Of a stretch of DNA of 64,000 bases, positions 33,813 to 43,004 are shown in pieces. Numbering within the stretch: position 1 is the stretch's first letter; each line of letters starts with the position of its first letter. The position numbers and the translations under genes are program-made. The notes beneath the pieces are model-generated. The model made no database searches. It was given only the letters and a program-made list of their open reading frames with translations, and was not told the DNA's origin. Origin of the DNA: JAADJA01 sp963840975 (GTDB taxonomy: Bacteria > Bacteroidota > Bacteroidia > Bacteroidales > JAADJA01); the NCBI GenBank assembly GCA_963840975.1, contig CAWJBC010000006.1, positions 124,001 to 188,000 of the forward strand. Direction: 5' to 3'.

Positions 33813-34370
33813 CTATTCTTTTCCAACTCCGATCACGCCACAAGCCACACGTGGTCCTGCATTTCCGGTAGGCTGGGTTTTCAGGTCGTCCTCGTTTTGA
33901 TGAACGATTATTGACCTTCCAATAATGGATTCATTTCCTTCCAGTTTCAACTTCGGATCAACATATTCCATTCTGGCGTTTCCGTTTCCATCAGCCATGA
34001 CATTGCCCATATCTCCTTCATGACGCATACCATCCATAGGTCCTCCATGACTTGCCATTGATGGATTAAAATGACCACCGGCAGAAGTACCATCCGGGGC
34101 GCTGCAATCACCGAATTCATGGATATGAAAGCCATGCTTACCCGGTGTAAGTCCATGAATATCCACCAGGACTTTAACGCCGTCTTTTGTTTGCTCAAAG
34201 GTAACCACGCCGGAAACAGAATTCCCTGCTGTGGGGTAAAGGACACAAACTGCTTTGTGCGCTTTCATTTCTGGAGTTCCACGTCCATCCATACCTGCCT
34301 GGGAATAAACGGTAGCAATTGAACCAACTACCAACAATAGTGTAGTTAAGAAAAGATTTTTAAATTTCAT
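33813..34370 (-). CDS. sodC: Secreted Cu/Zn superoxide dismutase
   Basis: SodC dismutates superoxide in the periplasm. The 185 residues include a signal peptide (about 1-24). The copper ligands lie in HGFHIHEFGDC (H82 and H84), and the bridging histidine is in GGHFNP (H100). Zinc ligands follow at H108, H117 and D120 (MRHEGDMGN), with a late copper histidine in IIVHQNEDD. The disulfide cysteines (in FGDC and VACGVIG) are present. All metal ligands are in place, so an active enzyme is expected. It is a stand-alone gene, and a somewhat unusual one for an otherwise anaerobe-like gene set. Confidence 0.92.
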   Translation of the reverse strand: MKFKNLFLTTLLLVVGSIATVYSQAGMDGRGTPEMKAHKAVCVLYPTAGNSVSGVVTFEQTKDGVKVLVDIHGLTPGKHGFHIHEFGDCSAPDGTSAGGHFNPSMASHGGPMDGMRHEGDMGNVMADGNGNARMEYVDPKLKLEGNESIIGRSIIVHQNEDDLKTQPTGNAGPRVACGVIGVGKE

Positions 34371-34522
34371 TGGATTTAATTTATGTTATAAAAATAAATT
34401 GTTTCTCTTATTAAAACAATCCAGGTCACAAATAGTTCGAACCCTAAGTGATCAAAGTTTGATTTAAGGGCACACAAAGAGAAGGTCAACTCATTTTTTT
34501 GACCTATACCAGGCAATAAAGG

Positions 34523-35218
34523 CTAAACTGCAAAATACTTTTCAAGTTCTTTCAACGTATTCTCACTTGTTTTCAGGTCATGGATAATACTTCCGCTTTC
34601 GAGTATGGCAATGCGCCCACAGACTTCTGTAACATGCTTCAGGTCGTGACTGGAGATGAGCATTGTAACTTCATTTTCGGTTTTCAGTTTGTTCAGGATA
34701 TTGATCAGCCGTATTTGTGTGGAAGGATCGAGTCCGTTAAAGGGTTCATCAAGGACCAGTACTTCAGGTTTTTGCATCAGCGCTGCGGCAATGCCGACTT
34801 TCTGCCTGTTGCCCTGTGATAGATCCCGGATATATTTTTTCTTGCCCAGTATTTCATTATTGAAAAACTCCTTAAAAGTTTCGTAAAACTTTTCCAGGTC
34901 GCCCTTTGAAAGACTGAAAACTCCTGCCAGAAATTCAAAGTATTCTTCAGGAGTCAGGAAATCAATCAGGAATCGCTGATCGAGATAAGAGCCGGTAAAA
35001 TATTTCCAGTCATTGTTTTTTTTGACGTCGCTTCCCTTCGAGCTTACAAAACCTGTATTCGCCCTGAGCAGATCGAGGATGAGCCTGAAAAAAGTGGTTT
35101 TACCTGCTCCGTTGTTTCCAACCAGTCCAAAACTTTCGCCCTTGCCGATTGCAAGTTCAGGAATATTGAGAACGGTTACCTCATTATAAACTTTCGTAAG
35201 ATTTTTAACTTCTATCAT
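34523..35218 (-). CDS. ABC transporter ATP-binding protein (partner of DUF5687 permease)
   Basis: A 231-residue ABC-2 type ATPase. Walker A is GNNGAGKTT (about residues 34-42), the signature is LSQGNRQKV, Walker B plus D-loop is VLVLDEPFNGLDPS, and the switch histidine is in LISSHDLKHV. It lies 97 bp downstream of the DUF5687 permease on the same strand, so the two form an exporter of unknown substrate. The gap between them is filled with T-rich low-complexity repeats. Confidence 0.9.
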   Translation of the reverse strand: MIEVKNLTKVYNEVTVLNIPELAIGKGESFGLVGNNGAGKTTFFRLILDLLRANTGFVSSKGSDVKKNNDWKYFTGSYLDQRFLIDFLTPEEYFEFLAGVFSLSKGDLEKFYETFKEFFNNEILGKKKYIRDLSQGNRQKVGIAAALMQKPEVLVLDEPFNGLDPSTQIRLINILNKLKTENEVTMLISSHDLKHVTEVCGRIAILESGSIIHDLKTSENTLKELEKYFAV

Positions 35219-35314
35219 ATTAATTGATTTTTTATTGGAGTTTCATTATTTGCCATTGGCAGTTGGTTAATGTCCTAACTTTTTACTTTTTGTTTTAAAC
35301 TTTTTACTTTTACC

Positions 35315-36793
35315 TTACTCCCTAAACCCTTCCGCCATGATGTATTTCCTTTTGTAAAACTGCTTCAGCACAATATTGAGCATTGATTTATGGAAAAGCA
35401 ACCCTGCAAGTCCAATGGCTCCGATAAACAAAAATCCGGCTATTTTATATCCTGCCCATTGAAATGGCAGATAGATTATTACTGGCAAGAGAAAAGCCGG
35501 CAGCATAGATAACCAGTGAGTTGCACCCAAACCCTGGTAATTGAAAGTCGCTCCTTTGCTCAGATCCATTCGTTTTTTTGCGAAAGTCGAAAAATAAAAT
35601 AAAAGAAAGGAGAGGAAGCCCAGGTTATACAGATAGGTCATGGTATTGATCAGCAAAATATGCTTGCTGAATAAAACATAAGGAATGGTAAGTATATAAC
35701 AGACTGTGGAAATGGCAACTGCAAACAAATATTTTGCCCGGATATACCTTTCGAAATCCTTGTAATGTGCCAGGATATTGTCGAAATAATTGCTCTCGTA
35801 GCTGAAGCAATAATTCAGGTAGTTCATCATCATCCCTCCTGTCATGAAAATCCCGACGAAAATCAGAAATCCATCCATATCCTTGTACTGAGGGTTTGGG
35901 TAAAAGAAAAACCCATAGCCCAAAAATAAAGGTGCCATATAAACAATGGAACGCGGTCGTTTATTTCGCCATATCAAACGTAAATCGAGTGAAATCAACT
36001 GACCTGTAAGTCCCAATTTTTTGAGGTAACGGATATCAGAAAGTGAATCCATTTTCTCTTTCTTATTGTGTATGACTTCATCAGGATAGAGTTTTGAACG
36101 GAGCAGGAAATAATTCAAACTATAAGTCAGGATTACAAGCAGAGCGGGAATCGCAATCCATTTTGGATTTGCAATCAGACCGTTAAAAATACTTGCTGAT
36201 AAGCTTGACAATGAAATAATATTGAATACATCAAGAAGTATTAAACCTATCAGCACTAACCCAAATATTCCGACTATCATCGGTTTATTTACCAACTGGC
36301 GCTTGATATAAGTAGCAAGAAAATTATTTGTAAAGACCAATAAGATAAATCCGATAAGCCAATACCAGGCTGTGGCTGTGGAATATGAAGGTGCAATAAC
36401 CTTATAGGCAAACGGAAAAACAACCAGCCACGACAGATAGTTACCAATCACGAAAACTGATTTTCCGGCTACATAATGCACGATGCTTGACTTCCTGACC
36501 GGAAGGTGCAGGTATGTTTCAATGTTAAGGGTAGGAAGTGATTGGATAAAAAACCGCATCAGAAATTCAATCCCGAAATAGTACAATAGGATCCCATTGA
36601 ACAACTTAATCGGATCTTCATCCGGTTTGATTTCCAATAGAATTTTATCAATGAATAACCCGATAATCAGCAAATAAAATAACATCAACAGGATAAAAAA
36701 TCCGAGGATGATATTCAGTGCGAGGTTTTTTTGCCAGATGGATGATCGCATCATCTCTTTCCATTGGTGACTGAGGAACCATTTAATTATCAT
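35315..36793 (-). CDS. DUF5687 family ABC permease
   Basis: A 492-residue membrane protein with about ten to twelve spans, of the DUF5687 type found in Bacteroidota next to ABC ATPases. The family-like start is FLSHQWKEMMRSSIWQKNLA, then PTLNIETYLHLPVRKSSIVHY, a hallmark cytoplasmic loop near residue 95. The ATPase gene follows on the same strand. The substrate is unknown. Multi-drug or lantibiotic-type export are only analogies. Confidence 0.8.
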   Translation of the reverse strand: MIIKWFLSHQWKEMMRSSIWQKNLALNIILGFFILLMLFYLLIIGLFIDKILLEIKPDEDPIKLFNGILLYYFGIEFLMRFFIQSLPTLNIETYLHLPVRKSSIVHYVAGKSVFVIGNYLSWLVVFPFAYKVIAPSYSTATAWYWLIGFILLVFTNNFLATYIKRQLVNKPMIVGIFGLVLIGLILLDVFNIISLSSLSASIFNGLIANPKWIAIPALLVILTYSLNYFLLRSKLYPDEVIHNKKEKMDSLSDIRYLKKLGLTGQLISLDLRLIWRNKRPRSIVYMAPLFLGYGFFFYPNPQYKDMDGFLIFVGIFMTGGMMMNYLNYCFSYESNYFDNILAHYKDFERYIRAKYLFAVAISTVCYILTIPYVLFSKHILLINTMTYLYNLGFLSFLLFYFSTFAKKRMDLSKGATFNYQGLGATHWLSMLPAFLLPVIIYLPFQWAGYKIAGFLFIGAIGLAGLLFHKSMLNIVLKQFYKRKYIMAEGFRE

Positions 36794-36813
36794 ATTTTTA
36801 TCCTATTTAATAA

Positions 36814-37044
36814 AACCACGGAGACACAGAGAGCATGGAGTTGCACGGAGATTATTTTTTAGGTAATCTGGCAAACTCTTCTGTTACAAGTGATACCAAT
36901 TGTTCTTTTATATTTAAAGAGTTAAAATTAATCAATAAACCTTTTGACCCGCCAGCCATTAATAATTTCTTGTAAGAAATATCATTGATATATTTTTGTG
37001 TTATCATCTCTGTGTCTCTCAGTGTGCTCCGTGTCTCTGTGGTT
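36814..37044. mobile_element. 231-bp inverted-repeat element carrying a deleted GxxExxY ORF
   Basis: Terminal inverted repeats AACCACGGAGACACAGAG (36814-36831) and its near complement at 37026-37044 (two mismatches over 18) enclose a degenerate ORF. The element occupies the whole 255-bp gap between the DUF5687 gene and mazG. The right arm lies only 4 bp before the mazG stop. No transposase is present. Confidence 0.6.
36852..37007 (-). pseudogene. Internally deleted GxxExxY gene
   Basis: A 51-codon frame from an ATG at 37007. Its first ten residues (MITQKYINDI) match the start of the intact GxxExxY protein at 3-422. Its last 37 or so (KGLLINFNSLNI through VTEEFARLPKK) match that protein's end. 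The middle 90 or so residues, with the GxxExxY motif and the D/E-x-K core, are missing in one clean in-frame deletion. The remnant cannot keep a nuclease-like function. Both ends being preserved, including the frame, suggests a deletion derivative carried as a small element. Confidence 0.75.
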
Positions 37045-37047
37045 AAA

Positions 37048-37374
37048 TTATTTCAGCTTCTCATTAAATTTGTGCCTGTCAGCATCCCTTTTTGTTTTTT
37101 TCTCCATATTCCGCTCCAAAGCTTTGGTTAAATCCACACCTGTCTGGTTTGCAAGGCAGATCAATACCCACAGCACATCAGCCAGTTCATCAGCAAGGCT
37201 CAAATCCTTTTCTGATTCTTTGAATGACTGGTCGCCGTATTTCCTTGCTATAATCCTGGCAACTTCACCCACTTCTTCGGTTAGCACTGCCATGTTGGTC
37301 AGCTCGCTGAAATACCTCACACCCGTAGTGTTGATCCAGTTATCCACATTTTCCTGCGCTTCTTTAATTGTCAT
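37048..37374 (-). CDS. MazG-like nucleotide pyrophosphohydrolase
   Basis: A short (108-residue) all-alpha NTP pyrophosphohydrolase, which hydrolyses nucleoside triphosphates to monophosphates and PPi as a housecleaning step. The metal-binding motif is EEVGEVAR, followed by ADELADVLWVLICLAN (the E-x-x-E and D-x-x-D pair). The open frame extends to 37419, but the ATG at 37374 starts MTIKEAQENV, the family position. It is divergent from the THUMP methyltransferase gene, with about 78 bp between the starts. Homologs are typically annotated MazG or YpjD-like; the true substrate is unknown. Confidence 0.88.
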   Translation of the reverse strand: MTIKEAQENVDNWINTTGVRYFSELTNMAVLTEEVGEVARIIARKYGDQSFKESEKDLSLADELADVLWVLICLANQTGVDLTKALERNMEKKTKRDADRHKFNEKLK

Positions 37375-37426
37375 TATTTTGAATTTGAGAATACAAATAT
37401 GCGAAAAAACCTGGTTCAATTATTCT

Positions 37427-37434
37427 TACTTTTG
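37427..37434 (+). promoter_or_regulatory. -7 box for THUMP methyltransferase gene
   Basis: TACTTTTG fits TAnnTTTG and lies 18 bp before the ATG at 37453. This argues that translation does not begin at the earlier in-frame codon at 37399. Confidence 0.5.
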
Positions 37435-37452
37435 CAAACGCAAAATTTTTAC

Positions 37453-38709
37453 ATGGAAAATAAGACCGATAATTTTCGAATGATCGCAAAAACCATTTCA
37501 GGACTTGAAGGTGTTCTGGCTTCGGAACTTACTGATTTGGGAGCGAGCGATGTTAGACCTTTGATGCGGGGCGTGGAGTTTTTTGGCGATAAGAAACTTC
37601 TCTACCAAAGCAATTATCTTTGCCGGACGACCCTTCGGATTTTAAAGCCAATTGCTATATTCCGTGCCGAAAATGAAGACCAGCTTTACAAAGAGATTGG
37701 CAAAATAGACTGGAGCGAATACCTCAGTGTGGACGGAACTTTTTCGGTGGACGGAGTGACCAGCTATTCCAACATCACACATTCCAAATACCTTGCCTTG
37801 AAAACCAAGGATGCAGTCGTTGATCAATTCAGGAAAAAATTCGGACGCCGGCCGAATGTCAGGCTGGACATTTCCGACCTGGTAATCAATGTGAGAATAT
37901 TCCGGGATGAATGTACGGTCTCCATTGATAGTTCTGGTGAATCGCTACATAAAAGAGGTTATCGGAAAGCAACGGGTCCGGCGCCCATCAGCGAAGTTCT
38001 GGCGGCAGGAATGATCCTTTTATCTGGCTGGGACAAAAAAAGCAATTTCGTTGATCCCATGTGTGGCTCAGGAACCATTCCGATAGAAGCGGCGCTCATT
38101 GCACGAAATATTCCGGCAGGTTATTTCAGGGAAGATTATTGTTTTTTGCACTGGAAAGATTTCGATGAAGCGATATGGGAAGAGGTTAAAAGTGAAGCGG
38201 AAGCAAAGATCATTCAGCCGGATGTTAAAATTGTCGGCTCTGACAAATCGGGATTGGTTATCGGACTTGCCAGGCAAAATCTCAAATCAGCAGGGTTAAC
38301 GGCTGATATTCGGCTCAAGGCAAGTTTCTTTGCCGATCTCGAACCACCTTCGGGAGGAGGCTTTTTGGTAATGAACCCACCTTACGACGAAAGAATGAAG
38401 AACGAGGACATCGTGGATTTCTATCAAAAGATTGGCGATACCTTAAAACAAAAATACCACGGTTATCAGGCATGGATCATCAGCGGTCATCTGGAAGCAT
38501 TGAAATTATTAGGACTTCATGCTACCCGCAACATCGCGCTTTTTAACGGACCCATTGAATGCAGGTTTGCCCGCTTTGTAATTTATGAAGGAAGTAAGAA
38601 AAGACCAAATCCTGATATAGAAACTAATGAAACGGAAAAGGAAAAAGGTATCAATATGGAAAAACCCGTGAGAGACAGACCGCCCCGAAAAAGAATCAAA
38701 TTTGATTAG
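37453..38709 (+). CDS. THUMP-domain class I rRNA methyltransferase (RlmL/YpsC-like)
   Basis: A 418-residue SAM-dependent RNA N2-guanine methyltransferase of the RlmL N-terminal/YpsC type. The N-terminal THUMP domain (about residues 45-155) binds RNA. The Rossmann methyltransferase follows, with the SAM loop VDPMCGSGTIPIEAA and the catalytic NPPYDERM. It ends in a basic, proline-rich tail (DRPPRKRIKF). The start at 37453 is set by a -7 box at 37427-37434 and by family alignment. A 23S rRNA target is expected by homology; the exact nucleotide is inference. Confidence 0.92.
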   Translation: MENKTDNFRMIAKTISGLEGVLASELTDLGASDVRPLMRGVEFFGDKKLLYQSNYLCRTTLRILKPIAIFRAENEDQLYKEIGKIDWSEYLSVDGTFSVDGVTSYSNITHSKYLALKTKDAVVDQFRKKFGRRPNVRLDISDLVINVRIFRDECTVSIDSSGESLHKRGYRKATGPAPISEVLAAGMILLSGWDKKSNFVDPMCGSGTIPIEAALIARNIPAGYFREDYCFLHWKDFDEAIWEEVKSEAEAKIIQPDVKIVGSDKSGLVIGLARQNLKSAGLTADIRLKASFFADLEPPSGGGFLVMNPPYDERMKNEDIVDFYQKIGDTLKQKYHGYQAWIISGHLEALKLLGLHATRNIALFNGPIECRFARFVIYEGSKKRPNPDIETNETEKEKGINMEKPVRDRPPRKRIKFD

Positions 38710-38757
38710 TCTAATAGTTTATTTAACCATTCAACAATTTTCAATCATTTATAACAG

Positions 38758-39738
38758 ATGACAGGAATAAAAAAAATAGGTGTACTTACCTCCGGAGGCG
38801 ACTCCCCCGGAATGAATGCATGTATCAGGGCAGTAGTAAGAACAGGAATATATTACGGGCTTGAGGTTTATGGAATTAAGCACGGCTACAACGGATTGAT
38901 CAATGAAGATTTTATCAGGATGGAGAGTCATTCCGTTTCCAACATTATCCAGCGGGGCGGCACCATTTTGAAAACCGCCCGAAGCAAAGAATTCATGGAA
39001 TATGAAGGCCGGAAGAAAGCTTATGAGAACCTGCGGAAGCATGACCTTAACGGTTTGGTTGTGATTGGCGGCAACGGTACTTTTACAGGCGCTGATATTT
39101 TTATTAAGGAATTCGATTTCCCGATAATGGGTACACCCGGAACCATTGACAATGACCTTTACGGAACCGATATGACTATCGGTTATGATACTGCTCTGAA
39201 CACCGTAATGGAAGCCGTTGATAAGATTCGGGACACTGCTGATTCTCACGACCGCCTGTTTTTTATTGAGGTGATGGGACGTGATGCAGGCTTTATTGCT
39301 CTGCGCAGCGGAATAGCAACAGGTGCCGAAGACATTTTAATCCCGGAAACAACTACTTATATTGATGAACTGATCGAAACACTGGAAAAGGGTTATAGAA
39401 AAAACAAGCAATCCGGTATCATCATAGTTGCCGAAGGCGACGACCTGGGTGGCGCTATTGAGGTAGCCAAAAAAGTAAAAGACCGACTACCGGATTATGA
39501 AACCCGTGTATCAATACTCGGACATATCCAGCGGGGAGGATCACCCACCTCCTTCGATCGTATTCATGCAAGCACCCTGGGTTATGCCGCCGTTAAAGCG
39601 CTGATTTCAGGAAGACGGGGAGAAATGGTTGGAATGATCAATCGTCAGGTTGCTTTTACTCCATTCCATAGAGCCATTAAGTATAACAAGGGAATTAACG
39701 TTGACTTGCTTGATATGGCGCGTATATTAGCCTCCTGA
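38758..39738 (+). CDS. pfkA: ATP-dependent 6-phosphofructokinase
   Basis: PfkA phosphorylates fructose 6-phosphate in glycolysis. The 326 residues have the ATP-binding start GVLTSGGDSPGMNACIRAVVR, the catalytic GTPGTIDNDLYGTDMTIGYDTA (with the DNDL region near residue 127), the fructose-binding VMGRDAGFIAL, and ILGHIQRGGSPT. The glycine of the GGD motif, which goes with ATP use rather than PPi, is present. It follows the methyltransferase by 48 bp and is followed by priA after 2 bp. Confidence 0.95.
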   Translation: MTGIKKIGVLTSGGDSPGMNACIRAVVRTGIYYGLEVYGIKHGYNGLINEDFIRMESHSVSNIIQRGGTILKTARSKEFMEYEGRKKAYENLRKHDLNGLVVIGGNGTFTGADIFIKEFDFPIMGTPGTIDNDLYGTDMTIGYDTALNTVMEAVDKIRDTADSHDRLFFIEVMGRDAGFIALRSGIATGAEDILIPETTTYIDELIETLEKGYRKNKQSGIIIVAEGDDLGGAIEVAKKVKDRLPDYETRVSILGHIQRGGSPTSFDRIHASTLGYAAVKALISGRRGEMVGMINRQVAFTPFHRAIKYNKGINVDLLDMARILAS

Positions 39739-39740
39739 AA

Positions 39741-42227
39741 ATGGAACGGATTACCCTCTTCGCCGATGTGATCCTGCCTCTGCCGGTCCCGGGGTTGTTT
39801 ACCTACCGCATTCCTTTTGAATTGAACAATGAAGTGGGTAAATGGAAAAGAGTAGTGGTTCAGTTCGGGAAAAAAAAGATATATTCCGCGCTGGTGGTAA
39901 ACATTCACGAAGTCCCGCCGAAAAATTATGCTGTAAAATACATCCTTTCGATACTGGATAAACAACCGGTGATGAATGAAATCCAATTTATCTTTTGGAA
40001 ATGGATAGCAGAATACTACCTGTGCGAACCCGGCGAAGTGATGAATGTGGCAATACCTTCCGCATTAAAACTGGCAAGCGAAACCCAACTGATCCTGAAC
40101 CCGGAATTTGCCGGCAATTATGATACCCTCACAGAACAGGAATATCTGGTTGCTGAAGCCCTTGATATCCAAAGAAAGCTGACGGTTTCAGAAGTTGAAA
40201 ATATTGTCGGGCAGGTGAAAGTGATACCACTCATCAAAACTTTAATTGAAAAAGGAGTCATCCTGACGGAAGAAGCTCTCCAGGAACGTTATACACCAAA
40301 AATTGAAACCTATATCCGTCTCGCCGAAGCCTACAGGGATGAAGATAAGCTGCGCGAGTTATTCGATCAGCTTGAGAAAAAAGCTTTTCGCCAACTGGAA
40401 ACTTTGATGGCTTATATCCGTTTGTCGAATTTTGGTAACGATAATGAAAAGGTAGTTAGGATGGCTTCTATCGCCAAACAATTGCCATCTGCTGCCGGTT
40501 CCATCAATGCCCTCATAACCAAAGGCATCTTTGAATCCTTTAAGAAATCCACCACCCGGTTGGATGACTATTCCTTTTCATCCACCCCGGAAAGTATCGA
40601 ATTGAATGAAGGACAACAAAAGTCACTGGATGAAATTCAATTCGCTTTTAAAGAACATAAAACTGCCCTTCTTCATGGTGTAACATCAAGTGGTAAGACA
40701 GAGATTTACATTAAGCTCATCAACGAAGCCATTGAAAAAGGGAAACAGGTGCTTTATCTTCTTCCTGAGATTGCTTTGACCACCCAAATCATCAACCGGT
40801 TGCGGAAATATTTTGGGAATCGGGTCGGTGTTTATCATTCCAAATACAACGACAATGAACGGGTCGAGATATGGAATAATGTCCTGGACAATGAAAGTCA
40901 AAAAATCAAATTCCGGATCATTTTGGGTCCCCGATCCGCTTTGTTCCTGCCCTATAGCAATCTTGGCCTCGTGATCGTGGACGAGGAACATGATTATTCA
41001 TATAAGCAGTTCGATCCGGCGCCGCGTTATAATGCCCGTGATGCGGCAGTTTATCTTGCCGGACTTCATCAGGCAAATGTCGTTCTTGGTTCAGCCACGC
41101 CTTCCATCGAGAGTTATTTCAATGCAAAGTCAGGGAAATATGCACTGGTGGAATTGAATACCCGTTACGGTGACATTCAGATGCCTGAAATTCTGGTTGC
41201 GGATGTAAAAAAAGAAACCCGGCAAAAAACCATGAAATCTCATTTCTCCACCTTTCTGCTGGATCATGTGAATGAAGCCTTGAAAAACAAAGAACAGGTA
41301 ATCTTATTTCAAAACCGCCGTGGATTTTCGCTTAGGCTCGAATGCGATACCTGCAACTGGATGCCAGAGTGCAAAAACTGCGATGTTACCCTCATCTATC
41401 ACAAACACAACAACCAACTCAAATGTCACTATTGCGGTTATTCCCGGAGGGTTCCCGAACGCTGCGATGCCTGTGGAAGCGCTCACCTGCAGATGAAAGG
41501 TTTCGGGACAGAAAAAGTGGAAGATGAACTGGCTATCCTTTACCCGGATATACGCATAAGGAGAATGGACCTTGACACCACCCGGTCCAAGCATGCTTAT
41601 CAAAACATCATTACCGATTTTGAGGAAAGAAGAATTGACATCCTGGTTGGGACACAAATGGTAACCAAAGGATTGGATTTTGACAATGTAAGCATTGTTG
41701 GTATCCTGAATGCGGATAACATGATCAGCTTTCCTGATTTCAGATCCTATGAACGCAGTTACCAATTGATGGCGCAGGTTAGCGGAAGAGCAGGACGGAA
41801 GAACAAACGGGGAAAGGTCATCATTCAGACTTACAATCCATATCATGCTGTCATCAGAGATGTTACGGAGCACAACTATCTTTCGATGTACCAGAGCCAG
41901 ATTCTGGAACGGCGGAATTTCAAATATCCTCCTTTCTTCAGGCTAATCAACCTCAGCCTCCGGCACAAAGATGCCAGAATATTAAATGATGCAGCAAGAG
42001 ATTTTGCAGCAATGCTTCGCGATAAATTGCAGAACCGCGTGTTGGGCCCTGAATATCCCATGATATCAAAGATCAAAAACCTTTACATCAAGAATATCTT
42101 GATCAAGCTGGAAAAAAGCGAAAGCATGAAAAATCAAAAGCATGACATCCTCGAAACTATAAGCCGGTTCAAAGGGGAGGCAAGCTACAAAGCAGTCAGG
42201 GTGATTATTGATGTGGATCCGGTTTAG
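39741..42227 (+). CDS. priA: Primosomal protein N' (replication restart helicase PriA)
   Basis: PriA reloads the replisome at stalled forks. The 828 residues contain an N-terminal DNA-binding domain, the helicase with Walker A HGVTSSGKTEIY and DEEH Walker B, a zinc-binding insertion rich in CxxC motifs (CDTCNWMPECKNC, CHYCGYSRRVPERCDAC), and helicase motifs V-VI ending GRAGRKNKRG. All eight zinc cysteines are visible. It begins 2 bp after pfkA, so it shares its transcript. The length is a little over that of E. coli PriA. Confidence 0.95.
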   Translation: MERITLFADVILPLPVPGLFTYRIPFELNNEVGKWKRVVVQFGKKKIYSALVVNIHEVPPKNYAVKYILSILDKQPVMNEIQFIFWKWIAEYYLCEPGEVMNVAIPSALKLASETQLILNPEFAGNYDTLTEQEYLVAEALDIQRKLTVSEVENIVGQVKVIPLIKTLIEKGVILTEEALQERYTPKIETYIRLAEAYRDEDKLRELFDQLEKKAFRQLETLMAYIRLSNFGNDNEKVVRMASIAKQLPSAAGSINALITKGIFESFKKSTTRLDDYSFSSTPESIELNEGQQKSLDEIQFAFKEHKTALLHGVTSSGKTEIYIKLINEAIEKGKQVLYLLPEIALTTQIINRLRKYFGNRVGVYHSKYNDNERVEIWNNVLDNESQKIKFRIILGPRSALFLPYSNLGLVIVDEEHDYSYKQFDPAPRYNARDAAVYLAGLHQANVVLGSATPSIESYFNAKSGKYALVELNTRYGDIQMPEILVADVKKETRQKTMKSHFSTFLLDHVNEALKNKEQVILFQNRRGFSLRLECDTCNWMPECKNCDVTLIYHKHNNQLKCHYCGYSRRVPERCDACGSAHLQMKGFGTEKVEDELAILYPDIRIRRMDLDTTRSKHAYQNIITDFEERRIDILVGTQMVTKGLDFDNVSIVGILNADNMISFPDFRSYERSYQLMAQVSGRAGRKNKRGKVIIQTYNPYHAVIRDVTEHNYLSMYQSQILERRNFKYPPFFRLINLSLRHKDARILNDAARDFAAMLRDKLQNRVLGPEYPMISKIKNLYIKNILIKLEKSESMKNQKHDILETISRFKGEASYKAVRVIIDVDPV

Positions 42228-42235
42228 GGAGGAGG

Positions 42236-42310
42236 AATTGGTGAATTATTGAATTGTTGATTTGAGGAATTGTTGAATTGAGGAATTGATGAACAGACTG
42301 CCGACTGCTG
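42236..42310. repeat. Low-complexity TTGAATTGTTGA-type tract
   Basis: A run of gaattg/ttgaattg copies (42236-42290) followed by gactgccgactgctgactaccaactgc. Such degenerate microsatellite tracts are common in Bacteroidota intergenic DNA. It lies between priA and the HsmA-like gene. Confidence 0.6.
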
Positions 42311-42347
42311 ACTACCAACTGCAGACTTTGTAAAATTGATTTAGATA

Positions 42348-42719
42348 ATGGTAATTCTATCAGGCATATTTATCTCACTATCGCTGGTGTTTTATTCCCT
42401 GGGCATCTGGTCCGAACGGCTTGCAAGATACCTGAAACCCTGGCATGTGTTCATTTTCTGGACAGGATTTGTATTTGATATGCTGGGCACACTGCACATG
42501 CATTTCATCTCCACCAAACCCTTCAACATTTTGGAGCCTCATACCTTAACCGGTCAAATTGCGCTTTGGCTGATGCTGGTACATGCCATCTGGGCAACAT
42601 TTGTTATCAGAAAAGGAAGCGAGGCCCTTCGCAAAAGCTTTCACCGGTACAGCCTGATTGTCTGGTTAATTTGGCTGGTTCCTTATTTTGGCGGGATGTG
42701 GCTGGCGATGGGAAGGTAG
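42348..42719 (+). CDS. HsmA-like (TIGR03987) small membrane protein
   Basis: A 123-residue protein with four hydrophobic helices, matching TIGR03987/HsmA in its overall pattern: a first helix ILSGIFISLSLVFYSLGIW, a histidine-tryptophan segment at KPWHVFIFWTGFVFDMLGT, and a C-terminal VWLIWLVPYFGGMWL. Conserved histidines in several helices suggest haem or metal binding, but no role is proven. It is a stand-alone small gene after priA. The 285 bp to the next gene holds no feature I can identify. Confidence 0.7.
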   Translation: MVILSGIFISLSLVFYSLGIWSERLARYLKPWHVFIFWTGFVFDMLGTLHMHFISTKPFNILEPHTLTGQIALWLMLVHAIWATFVIRKGSEALRKSFHRYSLIVWLIWLVPYFGGMWLAMGR

Positions 42720-43004
42720 AATGAATACACGTCCTGATTTAATTTGCCATCAGGTGCTTGGATTTATTCTGATAATGGATACTTATAGGAAATGGAAGCC
42801 ACGGAAATAGATAATAGGAATGAAAAATCATTTTTTTAACTTACGAAACAATATGTTTTCAAGCTAGCTGGCAAACGCGAAAGGATTGAGTTAATTTATC
42901 GTTTCAATTAATTCAATGAATTTTCTATTTTTGGCTGACTGAAAACTATCAGCATTGCAAAAAAATAAACAATTGAAAATAAAATCCCTAATCCCTTTTG
43001 CTTT

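Noticed and set aside
35219..35314. T-rich tract between the permease and ATPase genes as a terminator
   Set aside because: It is low-complexity (ttttacttttt repeats) without a stem, and the two genes are expected to be expressed together.
38749..39249. 166-residue minus-strand frame inside pfkA
   Set aside because: Antisense shadow of a well-conserved gene; no family, promoter or start context.
41304..41873. 189-residue minus-strand frame inside priA
   Set aside because: Antisense to the zinc and helicase region of priA; the histidine- and valine-rich look comes from the reverse complement.
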